Positions 42,061-50,701 are shown, counted from the stretch's first letter. The stretch is 64,000 nucleotides of DNA from JAFMJV01 sp963814315 (GCA_963814315.1 CAWFCG010000001.1:186001-250000); one strand, 5' to 3'. Notes: generated from the letters alone by a model not told the origin. Numbers and translations are program-made.

Positions 42061-44357
42061 CCGATACCCGCACGCTCTACCGCTCGGACCACCGACCCGA
42101 GTTCAAGTCGTTCACCATCACGCCGCCGAAGGTCAGGGGCTTCGCCTACGAGGGCGACCTCGCCTACGAGCTGCGCAGCCACTCCATCGATGGCGCCGCG
42201 GCCGTGGCTCTGCTCGACGACATGCTCGCGATCCGCGAGTTGGAGGAGATGATCGTGCGGCTGCGCTCGGGCGGTTACGAGCCACTGCAAGGCTATGCCT
42301 ATCGCGGCCCCACGCACGTCTCGATCGGTCAGGAAGGGACGGCCGTCGGCGCCTCATCCGTGCTCGGCCTGACCGACCGCATCACCTCCAGCCACCGTGG
42401 CCACGGTGACGCCGTCGCCAAGGGCTTCAGCGCCATCCGCCAGATGGACGATGTGCAGCTCAAGGCCCGCGTGCCCTGGAGCAAGTCCAAGGACCACGAG
42501 GGCCTGCTTGCTGACGCGCTCGAAGAGCACATCTATCGTGTCGTCGCCGAGCTCTTCGGCAAGGACGAGGGCTACTGCGCTGGCCGCGGCGGTGGCATGC
42601 ACATCGGTGACTGGTCGACCGGGCACCTGGGTGCCAATGCCATCGTCGGCGGCTCGGTCCCTATCGCCACCGGAGCGGCTATGGCGCAGCGATACTTGCA
42701 GACCGAAGATGTCGTGGTCTGCTTCGCCGGCGACGGCTCGTATGCCAACGGCGTGGTGCTCGAATCACTCAACTGGGCCAGCCAGTACCAGTGGAAGAAC
42801 TTCCTCGCGGGTGACAAGGCCTATGGCCTCCCGGTCATCTACGTCATCCAGAACAACCACTACGGCATGACCCACCGCACCGACGACGAGGTCATGGGTG
42901 TCAAGGCACTGGCCCTGCGAGGCGCAGGCTTCGCCGATGACGGCATGCACGCCGAGGTCGTCAATGGCATGGACGTGCTGGCCGTCCGCGACGCTGTTTC
43001 GCGTGGCGCGGAACTCTGCCGGGCCGGCGAGGGGCCTGTGCTCATCGAGGCCTCCACTTACCGCTACTACGGCCACTCCCTCTCGGATCCGCGCAACGAG
43101 TACCGCACCAAGGAAGAGGAAGAGGCTTGGAAGGCGGTCGACCCCATCGAAAACCTGGGGCGTCAGCTGGTCGCCAGCAAGGTACTGTCCGAGAAGGATC
43201 TGACAGCCGTGAAGCAGGCCGCTGCCGAGCGCAATGCGAAGGCCGCCAAACGTGCGTCTGAGGCTACCGACCCGTCGCCGGAGGACGTGCTCAAGTTCAT
43301 GTACGCCGGCACCGTGTCCGAGACCGTGCCTCAGGAGTTCGCCAAGCCGACCCTTTACGACGATGCACCCGTGCCAAAGCTCACAGAGGCGGGCATGCTC
43401 CAGCGCGATGCTCTGCGCGAGGCCATGATCGAGGAGATGGAGCGCGACAGCCGCGTCCTTTTCTACGGTGAGGACGTGGCCGATTACGGCGGCGCCTTCA
43501 AGGCCAGCAAGGGTCTGATGGAGCGCTTTGGTCGCGACCGCGTCTTCAACACCCCCATCAGTGAGGCCGCCATCATCGGCACCGGAGTCGGTGCGGCCAT
43601 GGCCGGCTTGCGGCCCGTGGTCGAGCTGATGTACATGGACTTCGCGCTGATGGCGTCCGACCAGATCGCCAACCAGGCCGGCAAGTGGCACTTCATGAGC
43701 GGCGGCCAGACGACCGTGCCGATGGTCATCCGCTGCTCGGTCGGCGCCGGCAAGGGCTACGGCGGCCAGCACTCACAATCACTCGAATCACTCTTCACCC
43801 ACCTCCCGGGCCTGGTGGTCGTCTACCCCTCCACGGCGGCCGATGCCAAGGGCATGCTCAAGTCCGCCATCCGTTCCGATGACCCGGTGCTCTTCTGCGA
43901 GAGCCAGGGCCTGTACGCGGCTCGCGGCCCGGTGCCCGAGGGCGAGGTGCTGGTCCCGCTGGGGGTCTCCGCGCTCATCCGCGAAGGTGGCGATGCCACC
44001 ATCGTGGCCTGGGGTCCGGCCGTGCCGGATGCACTGAAGGCGGCCGAGGAGCTGGCTGGCGAGGGCGTCGAGTGCGACGTCATCGATCTGCGCACGCTGG
44101 TGCCGCTGGACATGGAGCCGGTGCTGGCCTCGGTGGCCAAGACCGGGCGCTGCGTCGTGGCTGCCCAGGCCATCCTGAGCGGCTCGTACGTCAACGAGAT
44201 CGTGGCGCGGGTGGTCGCCGAGGCATTCGATGACCTCGACGCGCCGGTGGCGCGCATCGGTGCGGCTAATGGCATCAGCCCTCAGGCCGAGGGACTGGAG
44301 GCCGCCTTCCTGCCCAACGCTGGCGATATCGCAGCGGCGGCGCGAGGGCTCATCTGA
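42057..44357 (+). CDS. Fused alpha-beta E1 component of a 2-oxoacid dehydrogenase complex
   Basis: A 766-residue single chain with both E1 subunits. Residues about 40-400 are E1 alpha: YAYRGPTHVSIGQEGTAVGA, GRGGGMHIGDWSTGHLGANAIVGG and the TPP motif from AGDGSYANGVVLESLNWAS to VIYVIQNN. That motif carries an insertion (QWKNFLAGDKAYG) compared with the separate E1 alpha at 12006. From about residue 440 E1 beta follows: VLFYGEDVADYGGAFKASKGL, GQHSQSLESLF and VIDLRTLVPLDMEPVLAS. It overlaps the DeoR and E2 genes and so would form a complex with that E2. The 2-oxo acid substrate is not evident. Confidence 0.88.
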   Translation: MTDTRTLYRSDHRPEFKSFTITPPKVRGFAYEGDLAYELRSHSIDGAAAVALLDDMLAIRELEEMIVRLRSGGYEPLQGYAYRGPTHVSIGQEGTAVGASSVLGLTDRITSSHRGHGDAVAKGFSAIRQMDDVQLKARVPWSKSKDHEGLLADALEEHIYRVVAELFGKDEGYCAGRGGGMHIGDWSTGHLGANAIVGGSVPIATGAAMAQRYLQTEDVVVCFAGDGSYANGVVLESLNWASQYQWKNFLAGDKAYGLPVIYVIQNNHYGMTHRTDDEVMGVKALALRGAGFADDGMHAEVVNGMDVLAVRDAVSRGAELCRAGEGPVLIEASTYRYYGHSLSDPRNEYRTKEEEEAWKAVDPIENLGRQLVASKVLSEKDLTAVKQAAAERNAKAAKRASEATDPSPEDVLKFMYAGTVSETVPQEFAKPTLYDDAPVPKLTEAGMLQRDALREAMIEEMERDSRVLFYGEDVADYGGAFKASKGLMERFGRDRVFNTPISEAAIIGTGVGAAMAGLRPVVELMYMDFALMASDQIANQAGKWHFMSGGQTTVPMVIRCSVGAGKGYGGQHSQSLESLFTHLPGLVVVYPSTAADAKGMLKSAIRSDDPVLFCESQGLYAARGPVPEGEVLVPLGVSALIREGGDATIVAWGPAVPDALKAAEELAGEGVECDVIDLRTLVPLDMEPVLASVAKTGRCVVAAQAILSGSYVNEIVARVVAEAFDDLDAPVARIGAANGISPQAEGLEAAFLPNAGDIAAAARGLI

Positions 44358-45745
44358 TGGCCACACCCATCCGCATGCCGATGCCTGGCCAGATGACCGA
44401 GGAGTGCACTGTGCTCCAGTGGTACAAGGCTGAGGGCGAGACGATCGCCAAGGGCGACCCGCTCTTCGAGATCGAGACCGACAAGTCCAACATGGAGATC
44501 GAGGCCTTCGACGAGGGCACGCTGCTGCGTATCGATGCGCCCGAAGGGGCAACGGTGCCGGTGGAATCGATCGTGGCCTGGATCGGTGCGCCCGGCGATG
44601 AGTTGCCCGAGCCGGTGGCTGCGGGCGATGGGGCATCCGTGGCTGGAGTGCCGGTGGGTGGAGCCGTGGCCACCACCGAGCCCACGGAGGGCACTAAGCC
44701 TGCGGAGAGCGCCGTCGCCGATGCCCCTGGGGTGACTGCGGCTGGAAAGCCCTCTCCTTCCCCCAGTCAGATCGAGGCATTTCCCAGTCAGCGGGGGGCA
44801 TCACAGAGGGCCGCGGATGCTGCTCCGGCTTCGGCTCCCGCTCCGGCTCCCGCTTCGGGGAAGCGCATGGCCATCAGCCCGCGCGCCAGCCGGGTCGCGG
44901 CTGAGCTGGGGGTCGATCCGCGCTCGGTGACCGGCACCGGACCCGGTGGCCGTATCGTCGAGCGTGACGTGCGATCGGCCGCTGAGGCTCCGACCGCACA
45001 GCCCGCTGGCGCAGCGCCGCAGGCCGTGGCCTCCGCTGCCCCGGCCCCGGCCAACGTGATCGGTGAGGGCGAAACCCTGAGCCGTATGCGTCAGACCATC
45101 GCCAAGCGGCTCACCGAGAACACCTCGGTGCCGACGTTCACGGTCACGGTTGCCGTCGACATGACGGACCTGCTGGCCTATCGGTCGCAGTTGAAGTCGG
45201 CCGGGTCAAAGATCAGCGTCACCGACTTCATCCACGTGGCCACGGTCCAGGCACTGGGCGAGTTCCCTTTGCTCAACGCCTCGACCGACGGCGTGCAGGT
45301 CTGGAAGCACGAGCACGTCCACCTCGGCGTGGCCGTCTCGGTGCCGACCGGCCTACTGGTGCCCGTGGTCCGCGATGCCGACATGCTCAGCGTCAGGGGC
45401 CTCCACGACAGGACCGCCGAGGTCGTCACCGCGGCTCGCGGTGGTGCGCTCACGCCGGATGCACTCAGCGGGTCGACCTTCTCGGTCAGCAACATGGGCA
45501 TGTTCGGCGTCGAGCAGTTCATGGCCATCATCAACCCCGGTGAGTCCGGCATCCTGGCGGTGTCCAGCGTGCAGCCAGAGGTCCGTCCCTACGCGGGCGG
45601 CATGGCCATCCGCCAGATGATGCGCATCACGCTCACGGCCGACCATCGCCTCGTTGACGGCGCGATGGGGGCCGAGTTCGTCAACGCCGTCAAGCGTCGT
45701 CTTGAGGACGCTGACGGGTTCCGCAACCAGGTGCCGCTCGGCTAG
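44357..45745 (+). CDS. Dihydrolipoamide acyltransferase (E2) of a 2-oxoacid dehydrogenase complex
   Basis: A 462-residue E2. One lipoyl domain occupies residues 1-80, with lysine 43 in FEIETDKSNMEIEA as lipoylation site. A long Ala/Pro-rich linker (residues 85-170) leads to the E3-binding domain (ISPRASRVAAELGVDPRSVTG). The C-terminal catalytic domain ends with ADHRLVDGAMGAEF, the HxxxD-G acyltransferase motif. The start codon overlaps the E1 stop (TGATG). No E3 lipoamide dehydrogenase gene is in the window, so E3 must be encoded elsewhere. The downstream hairpin ends the operon. Confidence 0.92.
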   Translation: MATPIRMPMPGQMTEECTVLQWYKAEGETIAKGDPLFEIETDKSNMEIEAFDEGTLLRIDAPEGATVPVESIVAWIGAPGDELPEPVAAGDGASVAGVPVGGAVATTEPTEGTKPAESAVADAPGVTAAGKPSPSPSQIEAFPSQRGASQRAADAAPASAPAPAPASGKRMAISPRASRVAAELGVDPRSVTGTGPGGRIVERDVRSAAEAPTAQPAGAAPQAVASAAPAPANVIGEGETLSRMRQTIAKRLTENTSVPTFTVTVAVDMTDLLAYRSQLKSAGSKISVTDFIHVATVQALGEFPLLNASTDGVQVWKHEHVHLGVAVSVPTGLLVPVVRDADMLSVRGLHDRTAEVVTAARGGALTPDALSGSTFSVSNMGMFGVEQFMAIINPGESGILAVSSVQPEVRPYAGGMAIRQMMRITLTADHRLVDGAMGAEFVNAVKRRLEDADGFRNQVPLG

Positions 45746-45788
45746 CGACACACAGGGCCATCGCATCTCCCTGGTTCCTCCTCCTCTG

Positions 45789-45823
45789 ACCGGCGGTCGG
45801 GCCTCCAAGGCTCGGCCGCCGGT
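45789..45823. terminator. Bidirectional hairpin terminator between E2 and kinase genes
   Basis: ACCGGCGG at 45789-45796 pairs with CCGCCGGT at 45816-45823, with an inner CGGGCC/GGCTCG helix around a TCCAA loop. It lies between convergent genes ending at 45745 and 45842. No strong T-run; the position and stem length support a shared terminator. Confidence 0.6.
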
Positions 45824-45841
45824 TCGCTGTAGGCGCGCGCT

Positions 45842-47371
45842 TCATCGGTCGAGTTGCTTGAACACGCTGGCCAAGGCCGGGTAGAGCTCGCGATAGGCGG
45901 CAGCCATGGCCCGGTAGCGATCGCGATCGGCGTCTCGGGGCTCAACGGCTTGCCAGCCCTGCGACATGCGGCGCGCCGTTGCCACCACATCGGCCTCACC
46001 GGCGACGCCCACCCCTGCGGCGGCCAGCACGCCTGCGCCAAGCGCCGTGGTCTCCGTGTGCTCGGTGACTTCGACTGGTCGCTCGAAGATGTCGGCGATC
46101 AGCTGGATCCACAGCCGACTCCGGGCACCCCCACCCATGAGTCGTAGCCGCTCGGTGGAGGTGCCCGTGTCTTGCTCGATCATCGACAGCACCATGGACT
46201 GCTCGTAGGCAAGGCCCTCGAGCACGGCGCGGTAGAGGTGACCCAGGTCGTGATGGTCACGCAGCCCCACCCAGGCCCCTCTCGCTGCAGGGTCCCAGTA
46301 GGGTGTCTCCGCACGGACGAGATAGGGCAGGAAGAGCAGGCCATCGGCACCCGCGGACACCGCCGCAGCCTTCGCCTCAAGACATTCCAGCGCTGCATCG
46401 GATCGGTCGCCCAGCACGCGAACCCTGAACCACTCCAGCGAGTGCACACCGCTCGCGAGTGCCGCCTCTAGCGTCCACCTGCCGGCGATGGGACTGGCGA
46501 GTGTGCGGTATGCAAGGCCGGACCGGTGTTGATCAGAATGGACACCCAGCGTGATGGCGGTGCCGAGGTTGAGATAGGCCTCCCCACGGTCGCAACTGGC
46601 GGCACCCAGCCCCGCACACTGGCCGTCGCCACCCCCGGCGATCACGGGCAGACCGAGTGGCAGGCCCGTCTCCCGAGCAGCCCCTTCGGTGACGTGGCCG
46701 GCGATCTGTCCCGGAGCGACGAGGGCGGGCAGCTGGCGTTCGCGCAGGCCGACCAGCTCGAGCAGCCGCTTCGAGTAGGCGAACGCGCGCACATCGAGGA
46801 GCCCAGTCGGATCCGCACTGGCCCAGCTGGTGACCCATTGGCCAGTGAGCCGATGGACCAGGAACGCGTGTACCTCGGCGACCATCGCAGTGCGCTCCAT
46901 CACCTCCGGCTCGTGCTCGCGCAGCCAGGCGAGCTTGTAGAACGATGGTGCCGTGCTCGGAGGCCGTCCCGTCACCTCGTGGATCTGCCTCGAGCCCAGC
47001 GTCCGGACCTGCTCGGTGGCGCGCGCATCAAGCCACAGGATCGCCGGCCTGATCTCTCTTCCGTCGCGGTCCAGACACACGAACGTCTCTCGCTGGTGGG
47101 TGATCGACACGGCCCGGATGTCTGTCGCATCGAGCTGGGCCCCATCCAGATCGGTCATCACCTGGCGCAACGCCGCACACATGGATGACCACCACTCCTC
47201 AGATGACTGCTCCAGCCAACCCGGATGCGGGGATGATGTCCCGAGCGGCTCGCGCGCCGTCGCCACGACCTCGCCGCGAGTGCCGAAGGCGATCGCCTTA
47301 CAGGCCGTGGTGGAGAGGTCGACGGCGATGACTAGCGGCTGCGTCGCGTGCTGGTCCCCGGCTGCCTGCAT
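45842..47371 (-). CDS. FGGY-family carbohydrate kinase (xylulokinase-like)
   Basis: A 509-residue sugar kinase. The ATPase phosphate-1 motif is VIAVDLSTTACKAIAF near the N-terminus. AVSITHQRETFVCLDRDGREIRPAILWLDAR is the conserved substrate-side region, with ADPTGLLDVRAFAYS further on, and the C-terminal FGGY signature region is LRLMGGGARSRLWIQLIADIFERPVEV. Length and motifs fit xylulokinase or a close relative; with xylA 5.5 kb away the xylulose assignment is likely but other ketoses are possible. It is transcribed divergently from the SDR gene at 47460. Confidence 0.85.
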   Translation of the reverse strand: MQAAGDQHATQPLVIAVDLSTTACKAIAFGTRGEVVATAREPLGTSSPHPGWLEQSSEEWWSSMCAALRQVMTDLDGAQLDATDIRAVSITHQRETFVCLDRDGREIRPAILWLDARATEQVRTLGSRQIHEVTGRPPSTAPSFYKLAWLREHEPEVMERTAMVAEVHAFLVHRLTGQWVTSWASADPTGLLDVRAFAYSKRLLELVGLRERQLPALVAPGQIAGHVTEGAARETGLPLGLPVIAGGGDGQCAGLGAASCDRGEAYLNLGTAITLGVHSDQHRSGLAYRTLASPIAGRWTLEAALASGVHSLEWFRVRVLGDRSDAALECLEAKAAAVSAGADGLLFLPYLVRAETPYWDPAARGAWVGLRDHHDLGHLYRAVLEGLAYEQSMVLSMIEQDTGTSTERLRLMGGGARSRLWIQLIADIFERPVEVTEHTETTALGAGVLAAAGVGVAGEADVVATARRMSQGWQAVEPRDADRDRYRAMAAAYRELYPALASVFKQLDR

Positions 47372-47459
47372 GCTGCGAACACTACCAATGGACGAGGGCA
47401 GCGGGATGCTCGCTATGCTCGGCAGCCGGATGACCTTTGAGCACCAGAAGGAGATAGCG

Positions 47460-48233
47460 ATGAGCGACTACCCGAGCTTCCGACTCGACGGCAAGACGGC
47501 CTTGGTGACCGGTGCCGCCCGCGGCCTTGGTCGCGCCATCTCCCTGGCACTGGCCGATGCCGGTGCCGATGTGGCCCTGGGCCTGCGCGTGGGCACCGAC
47601 GCAGCGGACCTCGCCGCGGAGATCGAGGGCATGGGCCGGCGGGCGTTCCGCGTCCAAATGGACCTGCTCGACCTCGGGCAGATCCGCTCGGCGGTCGAGG
47701 AGGTACGTGACGCCTTCGGCCGTATCGACATCCTCGTCAACAACGCTGGCATCGGCCCGGAGGAGGCGGCCGCCGAAGACTGGACAGAGGCGGAATTCGA
47801 TGCCACCTTCGACCTCAACGTGAAGGGCCTCTTCTTCGCCAGTCAGGCCGCGGCCCGCATCATGATCGAGCAAGGCTCCGGGCGCATCGTCAACCTCAGC
47901 TCACAGGCGGGTTTCATCGCGCTGCCGGGTGAAGCGGTCTACTGCGCAACGAAGGCCGCCGTGTCGCATCTGACCAAGTGCCACGCGGTCGAGTGGGGCC
48001 AGTACGGCATCAACGTGAACGCGGTGGCGCCCACGTTCATCCGCACGCCCGGCACCGCACCGGCCCTGGCCGTCCCCGCCTTCAAGGCCGATGTCGAGGA
48101 GCGCATCGCGGCCCTGCACCGAATCGGCGAGCCCGTGGACGTGGCCGGCGCGGTGGTCTACCTAGCCTCCCCTGCCGCTGCCCTGGTCACCGGCACCACG
48201 CTCATGGTCGACGGCGGCTGGACGGCCCGCTGA
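47460..48233 (+). CDS. Short-chain dehydrogenase/reductase (2-deoxy-D-gluconate/keto-deoxy sugar acid type)
   Basis: A 257-residue classical SDR. The cofactor loop is LVTGAARGLGRAISLAL, NNAGIG is the stabilising strand, Ser lies in NLSSQAGFI and the Tyr-x3-Lys is YCATK. The close VTGTTLMVDGGWTAR is standard. AAGGAG lies 8 nt before the ATG at 47460, which excludes a much longer overlapping frame. Sequence type resembles sugar-acid dehydrogenases such as 2-deoxy-D-gluconate 3-dehydrogenase. It is divergent from the FGGY kinase and convergent with the corrinoid activator. It could supply the 2-keto-3-deoxy-fuconate dehydrogenase step; unproven. Confidence 0.87.
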   Translation: MSDYPSFRLDGKTALVTGAARGLGRAISLALADAGADVALGLRVGTDAADLAAEIEGMGRRAFRVQMDLLDLGQIRSAVEEVRDAFGRIDILVNNAGIGPEEAAAEDWTEAEFDATFDLNVKGLFFASQAAARIMIEQGSGRIVNLSSQAGFIALPGEAVYCATKAAVSHLTKCHAVEWGQYGINVNAVAPTFIRTPGTAPALAVPAFKADVEERIAALHRIGEPVDVAGAVVYLASPAAALVTGTTLMVDGGWTAR

Positions 48234-48260
48234 TCATCGCGGCCTCGGCATGCGGCCTGA

Positions 48261-49880
48261 TCAGGCGGTGGCCATCGGGATGGGGTGGAACATGCAGCCG
48301 TCGACGAAGAGATCGAAGAAGTCCGGCTCGGTTTCCAGCTCGACATGTTCGACGCGGCCGATGAGCACGCTGAGCGCTTCACGCTGCGTGCGCGAGAGGA
48401 GCAACATCGCCGCCCCGCGCAGGGCCGAGTTGCCGACACGCTCCACGCGCTCGGGGCGGACCTGGGCGAGGAAGCCGATGGCGATGGCATTCTCGATATC
48501 GATGGCGTTGGCGAAGCCGCCCGCGAGGTAGATGTGATCGACCTGGTCGGCTGCCAGACCGAGTCGGCGCAGCAGGATGCGCTGGCCGGACGCGTTGGAG
48601 GCCTTGGCCTGCGCCAGCTGGCTGGCATCGGCGCGCGAGAAGGTGATGCCCTTGGATGGCGCGATGGTGTACTCGAACCCTCCGTCGGGGAAGCGGCCCT
48701 CGGGGCTCATCCAGGCCACGCGACGAAGCTCGGCGATGACGTCGACCAGGCCGGAGCCGCAGATCCCCTGCGGCTCGACGCCACCGATGACCTGATACTC
48801 GAACGTATCGTCGTTGATGTGTACCGCCTCGATGGCACCATCCGCACCGGGCATGCCGAAGCGCAGCATGCCGCCCTCGAAGGCAGGACCGGCGGGGCTT
48901 GATGCCGCCACGATGCGTTGGCCATCGCTGACCACGATCTCCGTGTTGGTGCCGATGTCGATGAGCATGCTGGTGCCAGGCCGTGAGCCGAAGTCGGTGG
49001 CTACCAGGTCGGCCGCGACATCCCCGCCGACATGGCTGGCGATCAGTGGTGCGCCCACGACCCGGCCCTGGGGGTGCATGAAGAGGCCCAACTCGAAGGC
49101 GCGGCTCTTCACCCAAGTCGAATCGGCCTCACCACGAAGCATGGCGTGCTCGGTGACCGACTTGTAGGGCATCTCACCGATGGGTTTGACGTCGAGGCCG
49201 AAGAACAGGTCGCGCATGGTGGAGTTGGCCACGATCATGGCCTCGTAGACCTCGTGGCGGTCGATGCCGTGCTCCTGGTAGACCTCCTTGAGTCCGGCGT
49301 TGAGCGCGCGGCGCAGGGACTTGCGCATGGTGCCGGGGTGACCGCGCTCATAGGTGATGCGGCTCATCACGTCACTGCCGCCGAAGCGTTGCGGGTTCTC
49401 GAAAGCGCCACCGCTGACGACAGCACCGGTCGTGAGGTCGATGAGGCGGAACACGACCGTGGTGGTGCCCACGTCCACGGCCATGCCCAGCACGCGCTCG
49501 CGGCGGACATCCAGAGCGGTGCCGTCGTAGAACACCTCGACGTCGGTAGCGGTGACGACCGGGTCGACCTCGGTGATGGCTGCGCCGGCTTCCTCGAGGA
49601 TGTGCATGCGCCGGCGGATGATGGCGAACTCCACGTCCTGGTCGGCCGATTCGATCTGGGCCTGGCAGGCCAGTCGGAAGTCCACGGGCAGGTATTCCTC
49701 GGCCTCGGTGCGCGCGGAGAGCGCGGCGCCGCCCTGGCGGATCTCGACGACGCACTCACGGCAACGCCCCGATCGGCCACACGATTGCGGGACGGCGATG
49801 GAGACCTCGTCGGCATAATCGAACAGCGACTTGCCGGGGACGAGCGGGCGGCGCTCGATGCCATGGATGATCTCAGGCAC
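48261..49880 (-). CDS. Reductive activator of corrinoid proteins (RACo-like, [2Fe-2S] plus ASKHA ATPase, DUF4445)
   Basis: A 539-residue protein from a GTG at 49880 that has GGAG 5 nt upstream; a longer frame to 49934 is less likely. The N-terminal ferredoxin domain binds [2Fe-2S] through Cys34, Cys40, Cys43 (SCGRSGRCREC) and Cys72 (LACQAQ). After a linker, the ASKHA ATPase domain shows AVDVGTTTVVFRLIDL, MLIDIGTNTEIVV, PAFEGGM and IYLAGGFANAIDIENA. Family members use ATP to reduce Co(II) corrinoids that have lost activity. It should serve the corrinoid protein at 9147, although it lies 38 kb away with its own transcript. The ferredoxin part is shorter than in many homologues. Confidence 0.87.
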   Translation of the reverse strand: MPEIIHGIERRPLVPGKSLFDYADEVSIAVPQSCGRSGRCRECVVEIRQGGAALSARTEAEEYLPVDFRLACQAQIESADQDVEFAIIRRRMHILEEAGAAITEVDPVVTATDVEVFYDGTALDVRRERVLGMAVDVGTTTVVFRLIDLTTGAVVSGGAFENPQRFGGSDVMSRITYERGHPGTMRKSLRRALNAGLKEVYQEHGIDRHEVYEAMIVANSTMRDLFFGLDVKPIGEMPYKSVTEHAMLRGEADSTWVKSRAFELGLFMHPQGRVVGAPLIASHVGGDVAADLVATDFGSRPGTSMLIDIGTNTEIVVSDGQRIVAASSPAGPAFEGGMLRFGMPGADGAIEAVHINDDTFEYQVIGGVEPQGICGSGLVDVIAELRRVAWMSPEGRFPDGGFEYTIAPSKGITFSRADASQLAQAKASNASGQRILLRRLGLAADQVDHIYLAGGFANAIDIENAIAIGFLAQVRPERVERVGNSALRGAAMLLLSRTQREALSVLIGRVEHVELETEPDFFDLFVDGCMFHPIPMATA

Positions 49881-49936
49881 GGGGTCTCCAACGACGGGGG
49901 TTCGGCGTCGCTCAACGCTACCAAATCGCGCCACGT

Positions 49937-50140
49937 CATTCCCTGGGGGACTGCTAAGACCGTCGAGACGTCTTGGGGACGGCGCTCATTGTCGATCGGG
50001 CGTCACGTGTCGAGGTTTCATTCCCCCGGGGACTCGGATGTCCGGCCCAGCGGTCGTTTCATTCCCGTGGTGCATGGGTCGTCGCGGTGATCGGCGAATC
50101 GAGCCCCAGCGCCGTCATAACAGTCCCGTGGGGAATAAGC
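49937..50140. repeat. Second palindromic repeat group (CATTCCC...GGGGAC)
   Basis: Related short palindromes occur at 49937 (CATTCCCTGGGGGAC), 50019 (CATTCCCCCGGGGAC), 50060 (CATTCCCGTGG) and, inverted, at 50121 (CAGTCCCGTGGGGAATA). The 50019 and 50121 copies form an inverted pair about 100 nt apart. They fill the gap between the corrinoid activator start and tRNA-Gln. Confidence 0.6.
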
Positions 50141-50186
50141 GTCCGAAGAGGCGGTAGCGGAGGTTTGGTATCCTTGGTGTTCTCGA

Positions 50187-50261
50187 TGGCGAGTGGCCAA
50201 ACGGTAAGGCACCTGACTCTGGATCAGGGGATTGAAGGTTCGAATCCTTCCTCGCCAGCCA
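50187..50261 (+). tRNA. tRNA-Gln (anticodon CTG), CCA encoded
   Basis: A complete cloverleaf: acceptor TGGCGAG (50187-50193) pairs with CTCGCCA (50251-50257); D stem GCC/GGC; anticodon stem CCTGA/TCAGG (50212-50216 and 50224-50228) around CTCTGGA, giving anticodon CTG at 50219-50221; the T arm contains GGTTCGAATCC. The discriminator G at 50258 is followed by encoded CCA. The U1-A72 pair is typical of tRNA-Gln. The degraded island begins just downstream. Confidence 0.97.
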
Positions 50262-50349
50262 ACTCTTTGCCCGAGTGGCGTCTCCCACGCACGAAACCGC
50301 TAGTTAGCGCTGTCCGCTGACAAGCATGGGGCTACTCCTGATCTCCTCT

Positions 50350-50413
50350 GGATGCGAGTCAGAGGAGCAAATTCATGCATCTCAGTCCCCTGATCGTGTC
50401 AGTCGTGAGCGTG
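50350..50413 (+). repeat. Direct repeat D, left copy
   Basis: Aligns without gaps to 55096-55159: the first 20 bases and the last 10 (CGTGAGCGTG) are identical, about 48 of 64 positions overall. The left copy can also fold as an 8-bp hairpin, CTCCTCTG (50343-50350) with CAGAGGAG (50360-50367). The pair brackets the 4.7-kb degraded region. Confidence 0.7.
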
Positions 50414-50442
50414 GGACGCTTATCGGCTCCAGCGACTTGAAC

Positions 50443-50472
50443 GAAGAAGCCGGCCGCAAGGCCGGCTTCTTC
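50443..50472. terminator. Perfect 13-bp hairpin with GCAA tetraloop
   Basis: GAAGAAGCCGGCC at 50443-50455 pairs perfectly with GGCCGGCTTCTTC at 50460-50472 around GCAA. Both outer flanks are pyrimidine- or purine-rich (TTCTTC). It lies 43 bp beyond the stop of the minus-strand remnant ending at 50516 and would terminate either strand. Confidence 0.75.
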
Positions 50473-50515
50473 ATCGAGATGCGCTGGCGGAAGACCTGCC
50501 CAAGGTGTTGTCCGA

Positions 50516-50701
50516 TCAGGCCCCGGCGGGAGCCTCGGTCTCCTCTGGAGCCGCCTCGGCGACAGCATCCAGAGCCTCCTCGGTCACATCGATGGCCTCC
50601 ACCTCGCCGCCGAGCTCAGCGAGCTTGCCGGAGATCGCACCAGCCTCTTCGGCGCTCGCGAGGACCCCAACGGCTGTCTTGCCGCCGGTCCGGCCGCTCG
50701 A
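50516..50701 (-). pseudogene. C-terminal remnant of an unrecognised protein
   Basis: The minus strand encodes about 55 coherent residues (TGGKTAVGVLASAEEAGAI, then SGKLAELGGEVEAIDVTEE and an acidic tail EEALDAVAEAAPEETEAPAGA) before a stop at 50516 and the terminator hairpin. Codon pattern and composition look like a real C-terminus, but no start or N-terminal part precedes it: beyond about 50701 the reading frame makes no sense and sequence of another gene begins on the plus strand. I do not recognise the family. The acidic, Ala/Glu-rich tail recalls that of ribosomal or stress proteins. It is best read as a gene fragment left by rearrangement. Confidence 0.5.
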
